A stretch of DNA of 64,000 nt from Oceanicola sp. 22II-s10i. GTDB taxonomy: Bacteria; Pseudomonadota; Alphaproteobacteria; Rhodobacterales; Rhodobacteraceae. The position numbers were made by a program, and so were the translations under genes. Of this stretch, positions 1 to 8,546 are shown piece by piece. The notes beneath the pieces were generated by a model. That model was not told the origin of the DNA. It was given only the letters and a program-made list of their open reading frames with translations, and searched no databases. The stretch's first letter is position 1. Every line of letters starts with the position of its first letter. The DNA lies in contig NZ_AQQU01000006.1 of the NCBI RefSeq assembly GCF_002210105.1, positions 186,001-250,000 on the forward strand, written 5' to 3'.

Positions 1-194
1 TCGGCGGCCACCGCCGTCACCTCGACCCCGTGCGCCTGCCGGATCGCGCCCGCCGTCGCCTCGAGCGCGTCAGCCCCGCGCGCGTTGATGACGAGGTTCA
101 CGCCCTCGGCCGCCAGCGCCATGGCGCAGCCCTTGCCCAGCCCCTTGGACGAGGCGCACACCAGCGCCGTCTTGCCTTTTATCCCAAGATCCAT
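1..194 (-). CDS. SDR family NAD(P)-dependent oxidoreductase (N-terminal part)
   Basis: The gene runs off the left edge, so only about 64 N-terminal residues are visible. They begin MDLGIKGKTALVCASSKGLG and contain the Rossmann dinucleotide-binding turn (SSKGLGKG, a TGxxxGxG variant), followed by a second strand with an NAR motif typical of NADP-preferring short-chain dehydrogenases. The ATG at 192-194 has a good GGAGG ribosome site about 8 bp upstream. It is divergent from the Hint gene across a 162-bp gap. The substrate cannot be inferred; 3-oxoacyl-ACP reductase-like or 3-hydroxyacid dehydrogenase-like enzymes are both possible. Confidence 0.85.
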   Translation of the reverse strand, partial: MDLGIKGKTALVCASSKGLGKGCAMALAAEGVNLVINARGADALEATAGAIRQAHGVEVTAVAA

Positions 195-356
195 TTACCG
201 TTCCTCCCGGATTTCCTTGAATTTTTGGCGGTTTCCCTCGCGACATTGGCCGGAAGTTATCGAAAACTCGCCTGCCTCTCGCCGCAATTCACATCCAGGG
301 TGGACAGTAACGCCCCATCCGAGGGTGAGACAGATGGAAATTTGAGCAGGCCCAGA

Positions 357-1367
357 ATGACCCACGCCACCCCCAGACCCGCCGCGTCCGTCCCGGTTTT
401 CCGGGCGTCCGACATCATCGTCGAACACGGCGTCAACATGGGGGACGAACTGTCCTTCGCGGCCGAACTCGTCCACGACGACATCTACTGGTGCAACGCC
501 CGCGAACCGGTGCGGATCGCACTGGAAACCGAGGATGACGGCACCATCCGCATCGGACCGGGAACCGAGGTCGGCACGACCGGCGCGGTGATCCACCTCG
601 ACAGTTGCCTGACCTTCATGGGCGACAACGGCGAAACCGCCGAGGTTCTTGTGATGGTCGAAGTCGACAGCACCGGCCACGTGGCCGAGATCTTCGCCCT
701 GCCCTTCGCCTCGCTCAAGCGCCGGACCGACTACCGCCTGGTCGGGATCGACACCGAGAACCAGCTCCGCCGATTCGCCGAGGTCGCCTGCGTGTCGTTC
801 ACGCGTGGCACCCGGATCACGATGGCCTCCGGCATGCAGGTCCCGATCGAGGACCTCGAGGTCGGCGACCGTGTCCTGACCCGCGACGACGGCGTGCAGC
901 AGGTCCGCTGGATCGGCCATTCCACCGTCCGCGCCGTCGGGGAGTTCGCCCCGATCCAGATCAGCGCCGGGACGCTGAACAACGAACACGACCTGCTGGT
1001 CAGCCCGGACCACCGCCTGTTCATCTACCAGCGCGAGGACACGCTCGGCGCCGGCCGCCACGAAGTGCTCGTCCGCGCCCGTCACCTCCTGAACGGCGAC
1101 ACGATCACCCAGCACGAAGGCGGCTTCGTCGAGTATTTCCAGCTGCTCTTCGACAGCCACCAGATCATCTATGCCGAAGGCATCGCCGCCGAGACGCTGC
1201 TGGTCGACACCCGCACCCGTCCCGCTCTGCCCCCGGAACTGGACGCGCGCCTCGCCGCCGCACTGCCCGGCCACCGCGAACGCGCGCATTTCGACTTCGA
1301 GGTGCAGAAATCGCTGCTCGACCGCCCGGACGCGGCACGGTTGCTGAGGGCGGCGTCGGAGCGTTAA
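357..1367 (+). CDS. Hint (Hedgehog/intein) domain-containing protein
   Basis: This 336-residue protein has an N-terminal beta-rich region (about 1-140) followed by a Hint module (about 144-285) of the Hint_2 type common in Rhodobacterales. Visible blocks are the A-block SFTRGTRI with VPIEDLEVGDRVLTRDDG, the B-block DLLVSPDHRLFI, and a C-terminal SHQIIYAEGIAAETL stretch. Hint modules self-cleave through an N-S acyl shift. The residue aligned with the usual CF-x-x-GT cysteine is Ser147, while a Cys lies two positions upstream, so processing may use serine or be altered. No signal peptide is obvious; proteins of this type are often exported. I chose the ATG at 357 because the upstream open frame looks non-coding. 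The stop overlaps the convergent gene by 4 bp. Confidence 0.85.
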   Translation: MTHATPRPAASVPVFRASDIIVEHGVNMGDELSFAAELVHDDIYWCNAREPVRIALETEDDGTIRIGPGTEVGTTGAVIHLDSCLTFMGDNGETAEVLVMVEVDSTGHVAEIFALPFASLKRRTDYRLVGIDTENQLRRFAEVACVSFTRGTRITMASGMQVPIEDLEVGDRVLTRDDGVQQVRWIGHSTVRAVGEFAPIQISAGTLNNEHDLLVSPDHRLFIYQREDTLGAGRHEVLVRARHLLNGDTITQHEGGFVEYFQLLFDSHQIIYAEGIAAETLLVDTRTRPALPPELDARLAAALPGHRERAHFDFEVQKSLLDRPDAARLLRAASER

Positions 1368-1624
1368 TCGCGCAGCGCCGCGATCAATTCGTCCTTGGTC
1401 ATGTCGGACCGCCCCTCGATCTCCAGTTCTTTCGCCCGGTCGTAGAGTTCGTCCTTCGTCCACTGCTCGTAGGGCGGCGCCTTGCCGCCCTTCTTCGACG
1501 GGTGCATATCCGGGTTGGCCTTCGCATTCGCGATGCGCGCGGCCTTCTCCTTGGAATAGCCTTCGTCCCGAAGGTCCTCGTACAGCTCGTCGTCCTTGAT
1601 TGACGGTCCGTGTGACTTGGCCAT
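1364..1624 (-). CDS. small Rho-N/SAP-like domain protein (DUF7218-type)
   Basis: An 86-residue hydrophilic, highly charged protein. The first half is a conserved DDELYEDLRDEGYSKEKAAR segment with IANAKANP. The C-terminal half (LYDRAKELEIEGRSDMTKDE) matches the helix-extended-helix pattern of Rho termination factor N-terminal or SAP-like nucleic-acid-binding domains. Proteins of this form are widespread in bacteria and called plasmid-stabilisation or Rho-N-like, without a proven role. It is convergent with the Hint gene, sharing 4 bp at the stops, and divergent from prfC. The family name is from memory of the pattern; function is unknown. Confidence 0.75.
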   Translation of the reverse strand: MAKSHGPSIKDDELYEDLRDEGYSKEKAARIANAKANPDMHPSKKGGKAPPYEQWTKDELYDRAKELEIEGRSDMTKDELIAALRD

Positions 1625-1750
1625 GGTGTGTCCTCTCAAACCTCTCGGGCTCAACCATGCACGGGCCGCCCCTGTTCCGAACTCACGCCATGCCCCGGTG
1701 AAACCGACGTCCCGCCTTGCCGATTTCCGGGGGACTGCTATATCGCGCCC

Positions 1751-3358
1751 ATGCTCGACACCGCCACCAACCGCCCGACCCTGCCGCCCGAGATCGCGCG
1801 CCGCCGCACGTTCGCGATCATCTCGCATCCGGACGCCGGCAAGACCACGCTGACCGAAAAGTTCCTGCTGTTCGGGGGCGCGATCCAGATGGCCGGACAG
1901 GTCCGCGCAAAGGGCGAGGCGCGGCGCACGCGTTCGGACTTCATGCAGATGGAAAAGGACCGAGGGATCTCGGTCTCGGCCTCGGCAATGTCGTTCGATT
2001 TCAAGAACTTCCGCTTCAATCTTGTCGACACGCCCGGACACTCGGACTTTTCCGAGGACACCTATCGCACGCTGACCGCCGTGGACGCCGCCGTCATGGT
2101 CATCGACGGCGCCAAGGGGGTCGAGAGCCAGACCAGAAAACTCTTCGAAGTCTGCCGCTTGCGCGATCTTCCTATCCTGACCTTCTGCAACAAGATGGAC
2201 CGGGAAAGCCGCGAGACATTCGATATCATCGACGAGATCCAGGAAAACCTCGCCATCGACGTGACCCCGGCCTCCTGGCCGATCGGGACCGGGCAGGATT
2301 TCATCGGCTGCTACGACATGCTGCGCGACCGGCTGGAGCTGATGGACCGCAAGGACCGCAACAAGGTCGGGCAATCCATTGAAATCAATGGGCTCGACGA
2401 TCCGCTTCTGGACAAGCACGTGCCCCCGCAACTGCTGGAAAAGCTGCGCGAAGAGGTCGAGATGGCGCGCGAACTGTTGCCCGCGCTCGACCCGCAGTCG
2501 GTACTGGAGGGTCACATGACCCCGATCTGGTTCGGGTCGGCGATCAACTCGTTCGGCGTCAAGGAACTGATGGACGGGATCGGCACCTATGGCCCCGAAC
2601 CGCAGATCCAGAGCGCGGAGCCACGCCAGATTTCCCCAGACGAAACAGCCGTCTCGGGCTTTGTCTTCAAGGTTCAGGCCAACATGGATCCCAAGCACCG
2701 GGACCGCGTCGCCTTTGTCCGCCTCGCCTCGGGGCATTTCGAGCGCGGGATGAAGCTGACCCATGTCCGCTCCAAGAAGCCAATGACGATCTCGGCCCCC
2801 GTCCTCTTCCTCGCCTCCGACCGCGAACTGGCCGAGGAGGCCTGGGCGGGCGACATCATCGGGATTCCGAACCACGGGCAACTGCGCATCGGCGACACGC
2901 TGACCGAGGGCGAAGCCCTTAAGGTTACAGGGATTCCCTCCTTCGCCCCCGAACTGCTGCAGGGTGTCCGGGCGGGGGATCCGCTCAAGGCCAAGCACCT
3001 CGAGAAAGCGCTGATGCAGTTCGCCGAGGAAGGCGCGGCGAAGGTGTTCAAGCCGATGATCGGCTCGGGCTTCATCGTCGGCGTCGTCGGTGCGCTCCAG
3101 TTCGAGGTTCTGGGCAGCCGGATCGAGCTGGAATACGGGCTGCCGGTCCGTTTCGAACCCTCGCAGTTCACCTCGGCCCGTTGGGTCAAGGGCGAGCGGC
3201 AAGCCGTTGAAAAGTTTGCAGACCGGAACAAGCAGCACATGGCGACCGACCACGACGGCGACATGGTCTACCTGACCCGCCTGCAATGGGACATTGACCG
3301 GGTGGAACGCGATCACCCCGAGCTGACGCTGACGGCCACCAAGGAAATGATGGTCTGA
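1751..3358 (+). CDS. prfC: peptide chain release factor 3 (RF3)
   Basis: RF3 is the translational GTPase that removes RF1/RF2 from the ribosome after peptide release. The 535-residue length fits the family. The GTPase motifs are all visible: G1 SHPDAGKTTLTEK near residue 24, G3 DTPGHSDF, and G4 NKMD. Domain II and the RF3 C-terminal domain follow. The start at ATG 1751 is chosen by homology to the usual RF3 N-terminus, with the SHPDAGKT loop about 25 residues in; the longer open frame (from 1628) overlaps the divergent gene's promoter region. The ribosome site is weak. It stands alone, with a short gap to the next plus-strand gene. Confidence 0.97.
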   Translation: MLDTATNRPTLPPEIARRRTFAIISHPDAGKTTLTEKFLLFGGAIQMAGQVRAKGEARRTRSDFMQMEKDRGISVSASAMSFDFKNFRFNLVDTPGHSDFSEDTYRTLTAVDAAVMVIDGAKGVESQTRKLFEVCRLRDLPILTFCNKMDRESRETFDIIDEIQENLAIDVTPASWPIGTGQDFIGCYDMLRDRLELMDRKDRNKVGQSIEINGLDDPLLDKHVPPQLLEKLREEVEMARELLPALDPQSVLEGHMTPIWFGSAINSFGVKELMDGIGTYGPEPQIQSAEPRQISPDETAVSGFVFKVQANMDPKHRDRVAFVRLASGHFERGMKLTHVRSKKPMTISAPVLFLASDRELAEEAWAGDIIGIPNHGQLRIGDTLTEGEALKVTGIPSFAPELLQGVRAGDPLKAKHLEKALMQFAEEGAAKVFKPMIGSGFIVGVVGALQFEVLGSRIELEYGLPVRFEPSQFTSARWVKGERQAVEKFADRNKQHMATDHDGDMVYLTRLQWDIDRVERDHPELTLTATKEMMV

Positions 3359-3376
3359 TCCCGGAAAGGACGCGCC

Positions 3377-3997
3377 GTGCCCCTGCAGAACCGCGTCCTG
3401 CCCACGCAAGAGATCGTCGCCATCCCGGCCCGTGGCACCTTCACCGGCAACCGCGGCGTCCTGCATGATGAAAACCGCCAGCTCGGCACAGCGCGCTGGC
3501 GGCATAAGGCGTGGATTATCTGCGCGTTACACTACAAGGACTGGCGCCGTGTGCCTATGACGCCCGGCCGCTGGACCGAGCTGTTCTTCCTCGATGAAGC
3601 CGTGGCCCTCGCCGCCGGGCACCGCCCCTGCGCCCTCTGCCGCCGCCCTGACTACACCGCCTTTCAGACCGCCTGGACCCGCGCGACCGGGCACCGCCCC
3701 TCGGCCCCCGAAATGGACCGCGCCCTGCACACCGCCCGCGTCACGCGGGACCGGCGGCAGGTCCGCGCCACGGCCCTGTCCGACACCCTGCCGGACGGCG
3801 CCTTTGCGCTCATCGAGGACACCCCGCATCTCCTGCTCAACGGCCGGGCGTTTCCCTATACGCCAGAGGGTTACGGTGCGCCGCTCACCCGTATGCCGGA
3901 GCAGGTGACCGTCCTGACCCCGGCCCCGACGCTGGCCGTTCTCTCAGCCGGTTACGCGCCCAAGTTGCACCAAAGCGCCACCGACCGGGCAACTTGA
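3377..3997 (+). CDS. conserved hypothetical protein with GHRPCALC motif
   Basis: A 206-residue soluble protein starting at GTG 3377, with a clear GGAAAGGA ribosome site 7-15 bp upstream and only 18 bp after the prfC stop, so probably co-transcribed with it. It contains a compact GHRPCALCRRPDYTAFQTAW motif (about residues 76-95); the CxxC in a basic context could bind a metal, but there is no second cysteine pair. A central MTPGRWTELFFLDEAVALAA helix precedes it. No signal peptide or membrane segment is seen. I do not recognise a characterised family and assign no function. Confidence 0.75.
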   Translation: MPLQNRVLPTQEIVAIPARGTFTGNRGVLHDENRQLGTARWRHKAWIICALHYKDWRRVPMTPGRWTELFFLDEAVALAAGHRPCALCRRPDYTAFQTAWTRATGHRPSAPEMDRALHTARVTRDRRQVRATALSDTLPDGAFALIEDTPHLLLNGRAFPYTPEGYGAPLTRMPEQVTVLTPAPTLAVLSAGYAPKLHQSATDRAT

Positions 3998-4073
3998 CCG
4001 GCCTCCGCCGAGCGGCCTTGCGCGGACCGGATCGCGCCTTCATCCTTCGCCCATGAGGGACGAGGCGAGGCAC

Positions 4074-5873
4074 ATGGAGCGGCTGACCTACGCAGGCGGC
4101 TTCGATGCCGTGATCCGGCAGATGGAAGGCCGGCGCGATCCCTTTGTTTTCCAGGATGATGAGCGCTTTCCCTCACCCGACACGGACCTGTCCCCGATGC
4201 GCGAGGAACTGGTCGGCCCGATGCCTAGGACGGTCCGCAAGTCGACCTCAAGCTTCGGGCGCAAGTGCCGGGAACTACATGCGGAATTCAAGGGCGAGCC
4301 CGCCCTGTGCTACCTCAATGCGCTGCTGATTGCGAACCTCCGCCGCCGTGACCAGCCGCCCGAGGTCGCGCCGCTGTTCATCGCCCTTTGGCGGGACCAT
4401 GCGACGTTCCTGATCGACCGGCTCGACATCCGCTGGCTCGTTTCCTCGATCACCACCTTCGGCGACCACGGCGCGACCGAGATGCAGCGCCGGGTCGGCA
4501 CAGCTTTGTCCATACTTTTCAACACGATGAAGCTCTACGAAAGCGAACGCGTCTATTCCGGTACTGCCCCCGATCAGGCGTGGGACATGGATCGCAAGGC
4601 GCGCGGGGCACTGCCGCTCAAGATGGACGCCTACTCCATCGCGGGCGGCGGGCTGGATGTGAACATGCTCGGCCGCATCTGGCAGGACGCCGAAAGCGAT
4701 AGCGTCGTCGCACCGCTGGCGCATCACCTGCTCGACGCCCTGAACGCCGACGGCCGCAACGTCTTTCGCAGGCTGCGCCTGATGCGCGAGGCCCGCGAGG
4801 CCGAAAAACCGGAGGACATCCGGCACCCCACGCTGAAGGACGACAGTGAACCCACTGATTCAAGCAAACTTTTCACCCGACACAACCGCCCAAGGGCAAA
4901 CCCGGCCCCGATAGATCCGACCCGTCTGGAACGCGATCCCGCCCGGATCCGCTGGGGCACCGTGACCACCGTCCGCGCACCGCTCGACCGGATCGCACGT
5001 TTCGCCGCCTGGCACCTCCAGCTCGGGGCGGCGCAGGTCACGCTCTATCTCGACGATGCGAAGCAGACGCAGGCCGACTGGCTGTCGCGCCATCCCCGCA
5101 TCCGGGCGATCCCCTGCGACGAGGCCCACTGGCAGGCGCTCGGCCGCCGTCCCAAGGCGCATCAGGTCCGGCAGGCGGCCAATGCCACCCACGCCTATCG
5201 CACCAGCGACCTGCATTGGCTGGCGCATATCGACGTGGACGAGTTCCTGCTGCCCGACCGACCGGTGGCGGACATGCTGGCCGCCGCCCCCGACGACATC
5301 GCGCAGATCACCGTGCAGCCGGTAGAACTGCTGGCCCCCACCGACGCGGACGCCCCGGCTTATTTCAAGACAACGGCCCGGATGGGCGGCAAGTCCAAGC
5401 ACGTCCTGCCCGAGATCTACCCGACTTTCGGCGAACACCTGCGCGGCGGCTATGTCAGCCATCTGGAAGGCAAATCCTTCGCCCGCCCCGGCGCGCCGGA
5501 GGCACGGTTCGGCATCCACAGCCTGAACATCGGATCCGAGGCCGCCTCCAACCGCGCGCAGGTCGAAGGCACGGTCCTCGGCCATGCCCATGCCCCGACC
5601 TACGAGGCCTTCCGCGCCCATCTCGACTACCGGATGCGGCAGGGATCCTACCGCAAACGCGACCGCACCGGGTTCGTCCTGTCCGACGTTCTGGATTACC
5701 TTCAGGCCGAGGAAGGCGAAGACGGCCTGCGGCAGTTCTATGACGAGGTCTGCACCGCGACCCCGCGCCTGCTCGACGCACTGCGGCGGAACGATATGCT
5801 GATCTCGACCGATCTCGACCTCGACGCGGCGGTGCTGGCGGAATTCGGCGCGACGCCGCCGGACGGGCTCTGA
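4074..5873 (+). CDS. two-domain protein: unknown N-terminal domain fused to a family-2-like glycosyltransferase
   Basis: About 599 residues. Residues 1-270 form a soluble helical domain of unknown function. After a polar linker comes a glycosyltransferase domain (about 280-590) that opens WGTVTTVRAPLDRIARFAAW and carries the HIDVDEFLL (DxD-type) motif expected to bind the metal-sugar nucleotide, as in the Glyco_tranf_2_4 / GT92-like group. The C-terminal half is clearly paralogous to the next gene, which opens WGIVTTVKAPRDAVLDFVAW and has the same HIDVDEFLL. The start is uncertain: ATG 4053 is also in frame, but ATG 4074 has GAGG at good spacing (8 bp). A role in surface polysaccharide synthesis is inferred from family only. 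Confidence 0.8.
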   Translation: MERLTYAGGFDAVIRQMEGRRDPFVFQDDERFPSPDTDLSPMREELVGPMPRTVRKSTSSFGRKCRELHAEFKGEPALCYLNALLIANLRRRDQPPEVAPLFIALWRDHATFLIDRLDIRWLVSSITTFGDHGATEMQRRVGTALSILFNTMKLYESERVYSGTAPDQAWDMDRKARGALPLKMDAYSIAGGGLDVNMLGRIWQDAESDSVVAPLAHHLLDALNADGRNVFRRLRLMREAREAEKPEDIRHPTLKDDSEPTDSSKLFTRHNRPRANPAPIDPTRLERDPARIRWGTVTTVRAPLDRIARFAAWHLQLGAAQVTLYLDDAKQTQADWLSRHPRIRAIPCDEAHWQALGRRPKAHQVRQAANATHAYRTSDLHWLAHIDVDEFLLPDRPVADMLAAAPDDIAQITVQPVELLAPTDADAPAYFKTTARMGGKSKHVLPEIYPTFGEHLRGGYVSHLEGKSFARPGAPEARFGIHSLNIGSEAASNRAQVEGTVLGHAHAPTYEAFRAHLDYRMRQGSYRKRDRTGFVLSDVLDYLQAEEGEDGLRQFYDEVCTATPRLLDALRRNDMLISTDLDLDAAVLAEFGATPPDGL

Positions 5874-5874
5874 C

Positions 5875-6834
5875 GTGCCGGACAGCTGGGGCATCGTCAC
5901 CACGGTCAAGGCGCCGCGCGACGCCGTGCTCGATTTCGTGGCATGGCACCTCGACCTGGGCGCGCAGCGGATCTACGTGCACCTCGATGCGCCTGACCCG
6001 GACACGCAGACGGTGCTCAAGGTCCATCCCAAGGTGCGCGTGACACAGACCGGCGCGGGCTACTGGGACCGCACCGGCGGCCGTCGTCCTGTCCGTCATC
6101 AGGTGCGGCAGACGGTTAACGCAACCCGCGTGCTGGCCCGCCCGGCCGAGGTCGACTGGCTGCTGCACATCGACGTCGACGAATTCCTGCTGCCCGCGAC
6201 GGAGCGCACAATTGACGACAGCCTCTCCGCCCTCCCCGATTGGGTCAACGTCGCCCGTGTCCGGCCGGTCGAGGCGCTGGCCCCCGTCCCCGGCGGCGCG
6301 CAGCCGCCCGACTGGGCGTTCAAGGCGATGTCGACGGACCGCCCGACGCGCCGCGCGCAAACCGAAAGCCTCTATCCCGACTACGCCCGCGGCCTCGACG
6401 GCGGGTTCCTCAGCCATGTCGCGGGCAAGATTTTCGTCCGCACCAGCCTCGCCGGGGCGGAGTTCCGCATTCACAACGTGATCCGCGACGGCGAACAGAA
6501 CCCCGGCCACGCAGAGCTGACGGACATCGCGCTGGCACATATGCACGCCACGGATGCCGAGGACTGGCTGGCGCACTATCGCTTCCGGCTCGAAAAGGGC
6601 TCCTACCGGTCGGAGCTGAAACCGCCCCGCCCAAGCGCGGACGGCGGCATGACGACCCACGACATGCTGGCCACCATCGAGGCCGCCGAAGGCGAGGCAG
6701 GCCTCCGCGCCTTCTTCGACGCCGTCGCCACCGCCAGACCCGACCTTCTCGCCGCCCTGCGGGAAGAAGGCCTGCTGCGCGAAGCCCGGCTCGACCGTGC
6801 CGCAGCCCGCGCGCGGCATTTCCCCGGACTCTAG
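5875..6834 (+). CDS. glycosyltransferase family 2-like protein
   Basis: A 319-residue single-domain glycosyltransferase starting with GTG 5875, one base after the previous stop, so translationally coupled. It has the opening WGIVTTVKAPRDAV, a GRRPVRHQVRQTVNATR segment and the HIDVDEFLL DxD-like motif, all shared in the same order with the C-terminal half of the preceding gene. The pair therefore looks like a tandem duplication in which the first copy gained or kept an N-terminal domain. No membrane segment is seen. The acceptor is unknown. The TAG stop shares a CTAG with the stop of the convergent ogt gene. Confidence 0.85.
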   Translation: MPDSWGIVTTVKAPRDAVLDFVAWHLDLGAQRIYVHLDAPDPDTQTVLKVHPKVRVTQTGAGYWDRTGGRRPVRHQVRQTVNATRVLARPAEVDWLLHIDVDEFLLPATERTIDDSLSALPDWVNVARVRPVEALAPVPGGAQPPDWAFKAMSTDRPTRRAQTESLYPDYARGLDGGFLSHVAGKIFVRTSLAGAEFRIHNVIRDGEQNPGHAELTDIALAHMHATDAEDWLAHYRFRLEKGSYRSELKPPRPSADGGMTTHDMLATIEAAEGEAGLRAFFDAVATARPDLLAALREEGLLREARLDRAAARARHFPGL

Positions 6835-7286
6835 ATCAGCAGCCCCGCCGCCCCCTCGTGGCGCAACAGCGCCACCTTGGTCTCGACCCCGCCCTCGCCC
6901 GAGAAGCCGCCCAGCCCGCTGGCCCCCAACACCCGGTGACAGGGGATGATGACGGGGATCGGATTGCCGCCGCAGGCCTGCCCGATCGCCTGTGCGGGCG
7001 CGCCGAGCCGTTTGGCAATGGCGCCGTAAGTGGTCGTCTCACCGAAGGGAATCGCCAGCATCTCGGCGCAGACCGCCTTCTGCAGATCACCACCCCGCAC
7101 CTCCAGCGGCAGATCGAACCGTTGACGTGCCCCGGCGAAATAGGCCCCGATCTGCGCCACCGCCTCGTCCAGCACCGCCGACCCGCCCTGCGCCGGCTCC
7201 AGCCGCCACGACACGCGCGTGATCGCCCCGCCCTCCTCGCGCAGGGCAAGCGGTCCGACCGGCGTTTCGACAATGACCACGTTCAT
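6831..7286 (-). CDS. ogt: methylated-DNA--[protein]-cysteine S-methyltransferase
   Basis: A 151-residue suicide repair enzyme that transfers O6-methyl (or O4-methylthymine) groups from DNA to its own cysteine. The active-site block IPVIIPCHRVLG is intact, preceded by GETTTYGAIAKRLGAPAQAI (the DNA-binding helix-turn-helix) and followed by GLGGFSGEGGVETK. It starts MNVVIVETPVGPLALREE and lacks the Ada N-terminal zinc domain, so Ogt-type rather than Ada. ATG at 7284-7286. It faces away from the downstream aminotransferase gene and converges on the glycosyltransferase. Confidence 0.95.
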   Translation of the reverse strand: MNVVIVETPVGPLALREEGGAITRVSWRLEPAQGGSAVLDEAVAQIGAYFAGARQRFDLPLEVRGGDLQKAVCAEMLAIPFGETTTYGAIAKRLGAPAQAIGQACGGNPIPVIIPCHRVLGASGLGGFSGEGGVETKVALLRHEGAAGLLI

Positions 7287-7338
7287 GCCCGCCAGAGTGC
7301 CCCTAGCCCGAGGCCCAGGCAAGCGCCGACGATCCAGG

Positions 7339-7396
7339 TTCATCTGGCCCGAAAAACTCCGGGGGAGTCGCCGCAGGCGACGGGGGCAGCGCCCCC
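7339..7396 (-). repeat. dispersed hairpin repeat, copy A (inverted orientation)
   Basis: The shortest copy of the window's dispersed repeat, read on the minus strand. Two nested stems are visible on the plus strand: GTCGCC-GCA-GGCGAC (7368-7382) and GGGGGC-AGC-GCCCCC (7382-7396), preceded by CTGGCCCGAAAAACTCC, the degenerate form of the conserved TTCTGG-TTCCAAATACTT core. It lies in the divergent gap between ogt and the aminotransferase gene, unlike copies B, C and D, which sit at the 3' ends of genes. Confidence 0.7.
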
Positions 7397-7456
7397 GACG
7401 TTGACATCCGCGCAGGCCCTGCCAGCCTGAGCGGAACCACAGCAAGGACCACCCGG

Positions 7457-8389
7457 ATGACCGACCACACCACCACCCACGAGGCCGAGGAGGACGCCCG
7501 CAACCGCGACATCCTCATCTACGTCAACGGCGAACTGAAGCACCGGGACGAAGCGGTGGTCTCCGTCTACGACAGCGGCTTCCTGCTGGGCGACGGCATG
7601 TGGGAGGGGATGCGCCTCTATGACGGGGAATGGGCCTTCTTCGACGCCCATATGGATCGGTTCTTCGACAGCTGCCATGCCGTCAGCCTCGACGTCGGGA
7701 TGGACCGTGCGGGCATCCGCGAGGCGCTGAGAATGACAGCCGAGGCGAACGGGATGACCGACGACGTTCACTGCCGCCTGATGCTGACGCGGGGCGTGAA
7801 GGCCAAGCCGTTCCAGCATCCACAGCTCAGCCGCTCGGGTCCGACGCTGGTGATTATCATGGAGCATTCGAAACCCGTCGACACCCTTCAGTCGAAAGGC
7901 ATCCGTCTGGCCGCCGTGCCGCAGGTCCGCGGGTTGCCGCACAGCCAGGACGCCAAGTTCAACAGCCATTCCAAGCTGAACTGCGTCATCGCCTGCCTGC
8001 AGGCCGAGGCGGCGGGCGCGGACGAGGGGCTGATGCTGGATCCAAATGGCTTCGTGAACACCACCAATGCCTGCAACTTCTTCATTGTGCGGAAGGGCGC
8101 GGTCTGGACCTCGACCGGGGACTACTGCATGAACGGCGTGACCCGGGCGAACGTGATAAGGCTTTGCCGGGACAACGGAATTCCGGTCTTCGAGAAGAAC
8201 TTCTCGCTCTACGAGGCCTATTCGGCGGACGAGGCATTCCTGACCGGGACCTTCGGCGCGCAGACGCCCGTCGCCTCGATCGACGGCAAGGCGATCGGGA
8301 CCGGCGCGCGGCCGGTGACCGCCGAGATCCGGCGGCTCTACAAGGCGATGGTGTCCGAGGACGTAGCCCGGCAGAAGGGCGGCCGGTGA
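7457..8389 (+). CDS. class IV PLP-dependent aminotransferase (BCAT / D-amino-acid aminotransferase-like)
   Basis: A 310-residue fold-type IV aminotransferase. It shows the N-terminal YVNGELKHRDEAVVSVYDSG region, the conserved LLGDGMWEG motif, the catalytic lysine in SHSKLNCV (Lys173) and a C-terminal MNGVTRANVIRL phosphate-binding loop with FLTGTFG. The glutamate that normally contacts the PLP pyridine nitrogen (V-T/S-E-G in IlvE and D-alanine aminotransferases) is replaced: here VNTTNACNFF, with Thr202 at that position. Substrate is therefore uncertain; a branched-chain or D-amino acid role cannot be assumed. ATG 7457 has AAGGA at 7444-7448. It appears to be monocistronic, followed by repeat copy B. 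Confidence 0.85.
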   Translation: MTDHTTTHEAEEDARNRDILIYVNGELKHRDEAVVSVYDSGFLLGDGMWEGMRLYDGEWAFFDAHMDRFFDSCHAVSLDVGMDRAGIREALRMTAEANGMTDDVHCRLMLTRGVKAKPFQHPQLSRSGPTLVIIMEHSKPVDTLQSKGIRLAAVPQVRGLPHSQDAKFNSHSKLNCVIACLQAEAAGADEGLMLDPNGFVNTTNACNFFIVRKGAVWTSTGDYCMNGVTRANVIRLCRDNGIPVFEKNFSLYEAYSADEAFLTGTFGAQTPVASIDGKAIGTGARPVTAEIRRLYKAMVSEDVARQKGGR

Positions 8390-8433
8390 CGGGTGTCGGC
8401 TGCATCGCCGGTTGGGTGGGGTGTGCCGGAAGT

Positions 8434-8546
8434 GGGGGCTCTGCCCCCGCCGCGGCCTGTGGCCGCGACTCCCCCGAAGTATTTGGAACCAGAAGAAGCA
8501 GGGGACCTGCGAGACGCTCCGCTGGGTGCGGCGAGCGGTTGCCGGG
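8434..8546 (+). repeat. dispersed hairpin repeat, copy B
   Basis: Two consecutive stems, GGGGGC-TCT-GCCCCC (8434-8448) and CGCGGCC-TGT-GGCCGCG (8451-8467), are followed by the conserved tail ACTCCCCCGAAGTATTTGG then AACCAGAAGAAGCAGGGG. A further 40 bp (GCGAGACGC..GGCGAGCGG) resembles copy C. The element ends at the stop codon of the minus-strand DUF3253 gene. On that strand it would form strong hairpins 3' of the ileS-DUF3253 transcript, and it also faces the plus-strand aminotransferase gene. Bidirectional termination or mRNA 3'-end protection is inferred. Confidence 0.8.

Noticed and set aside
6831-6834. Convergent genes sharing a CTAG stop
   Set aside because: Overlapping stops of convergent genes are common in compact genomes; no function implied.
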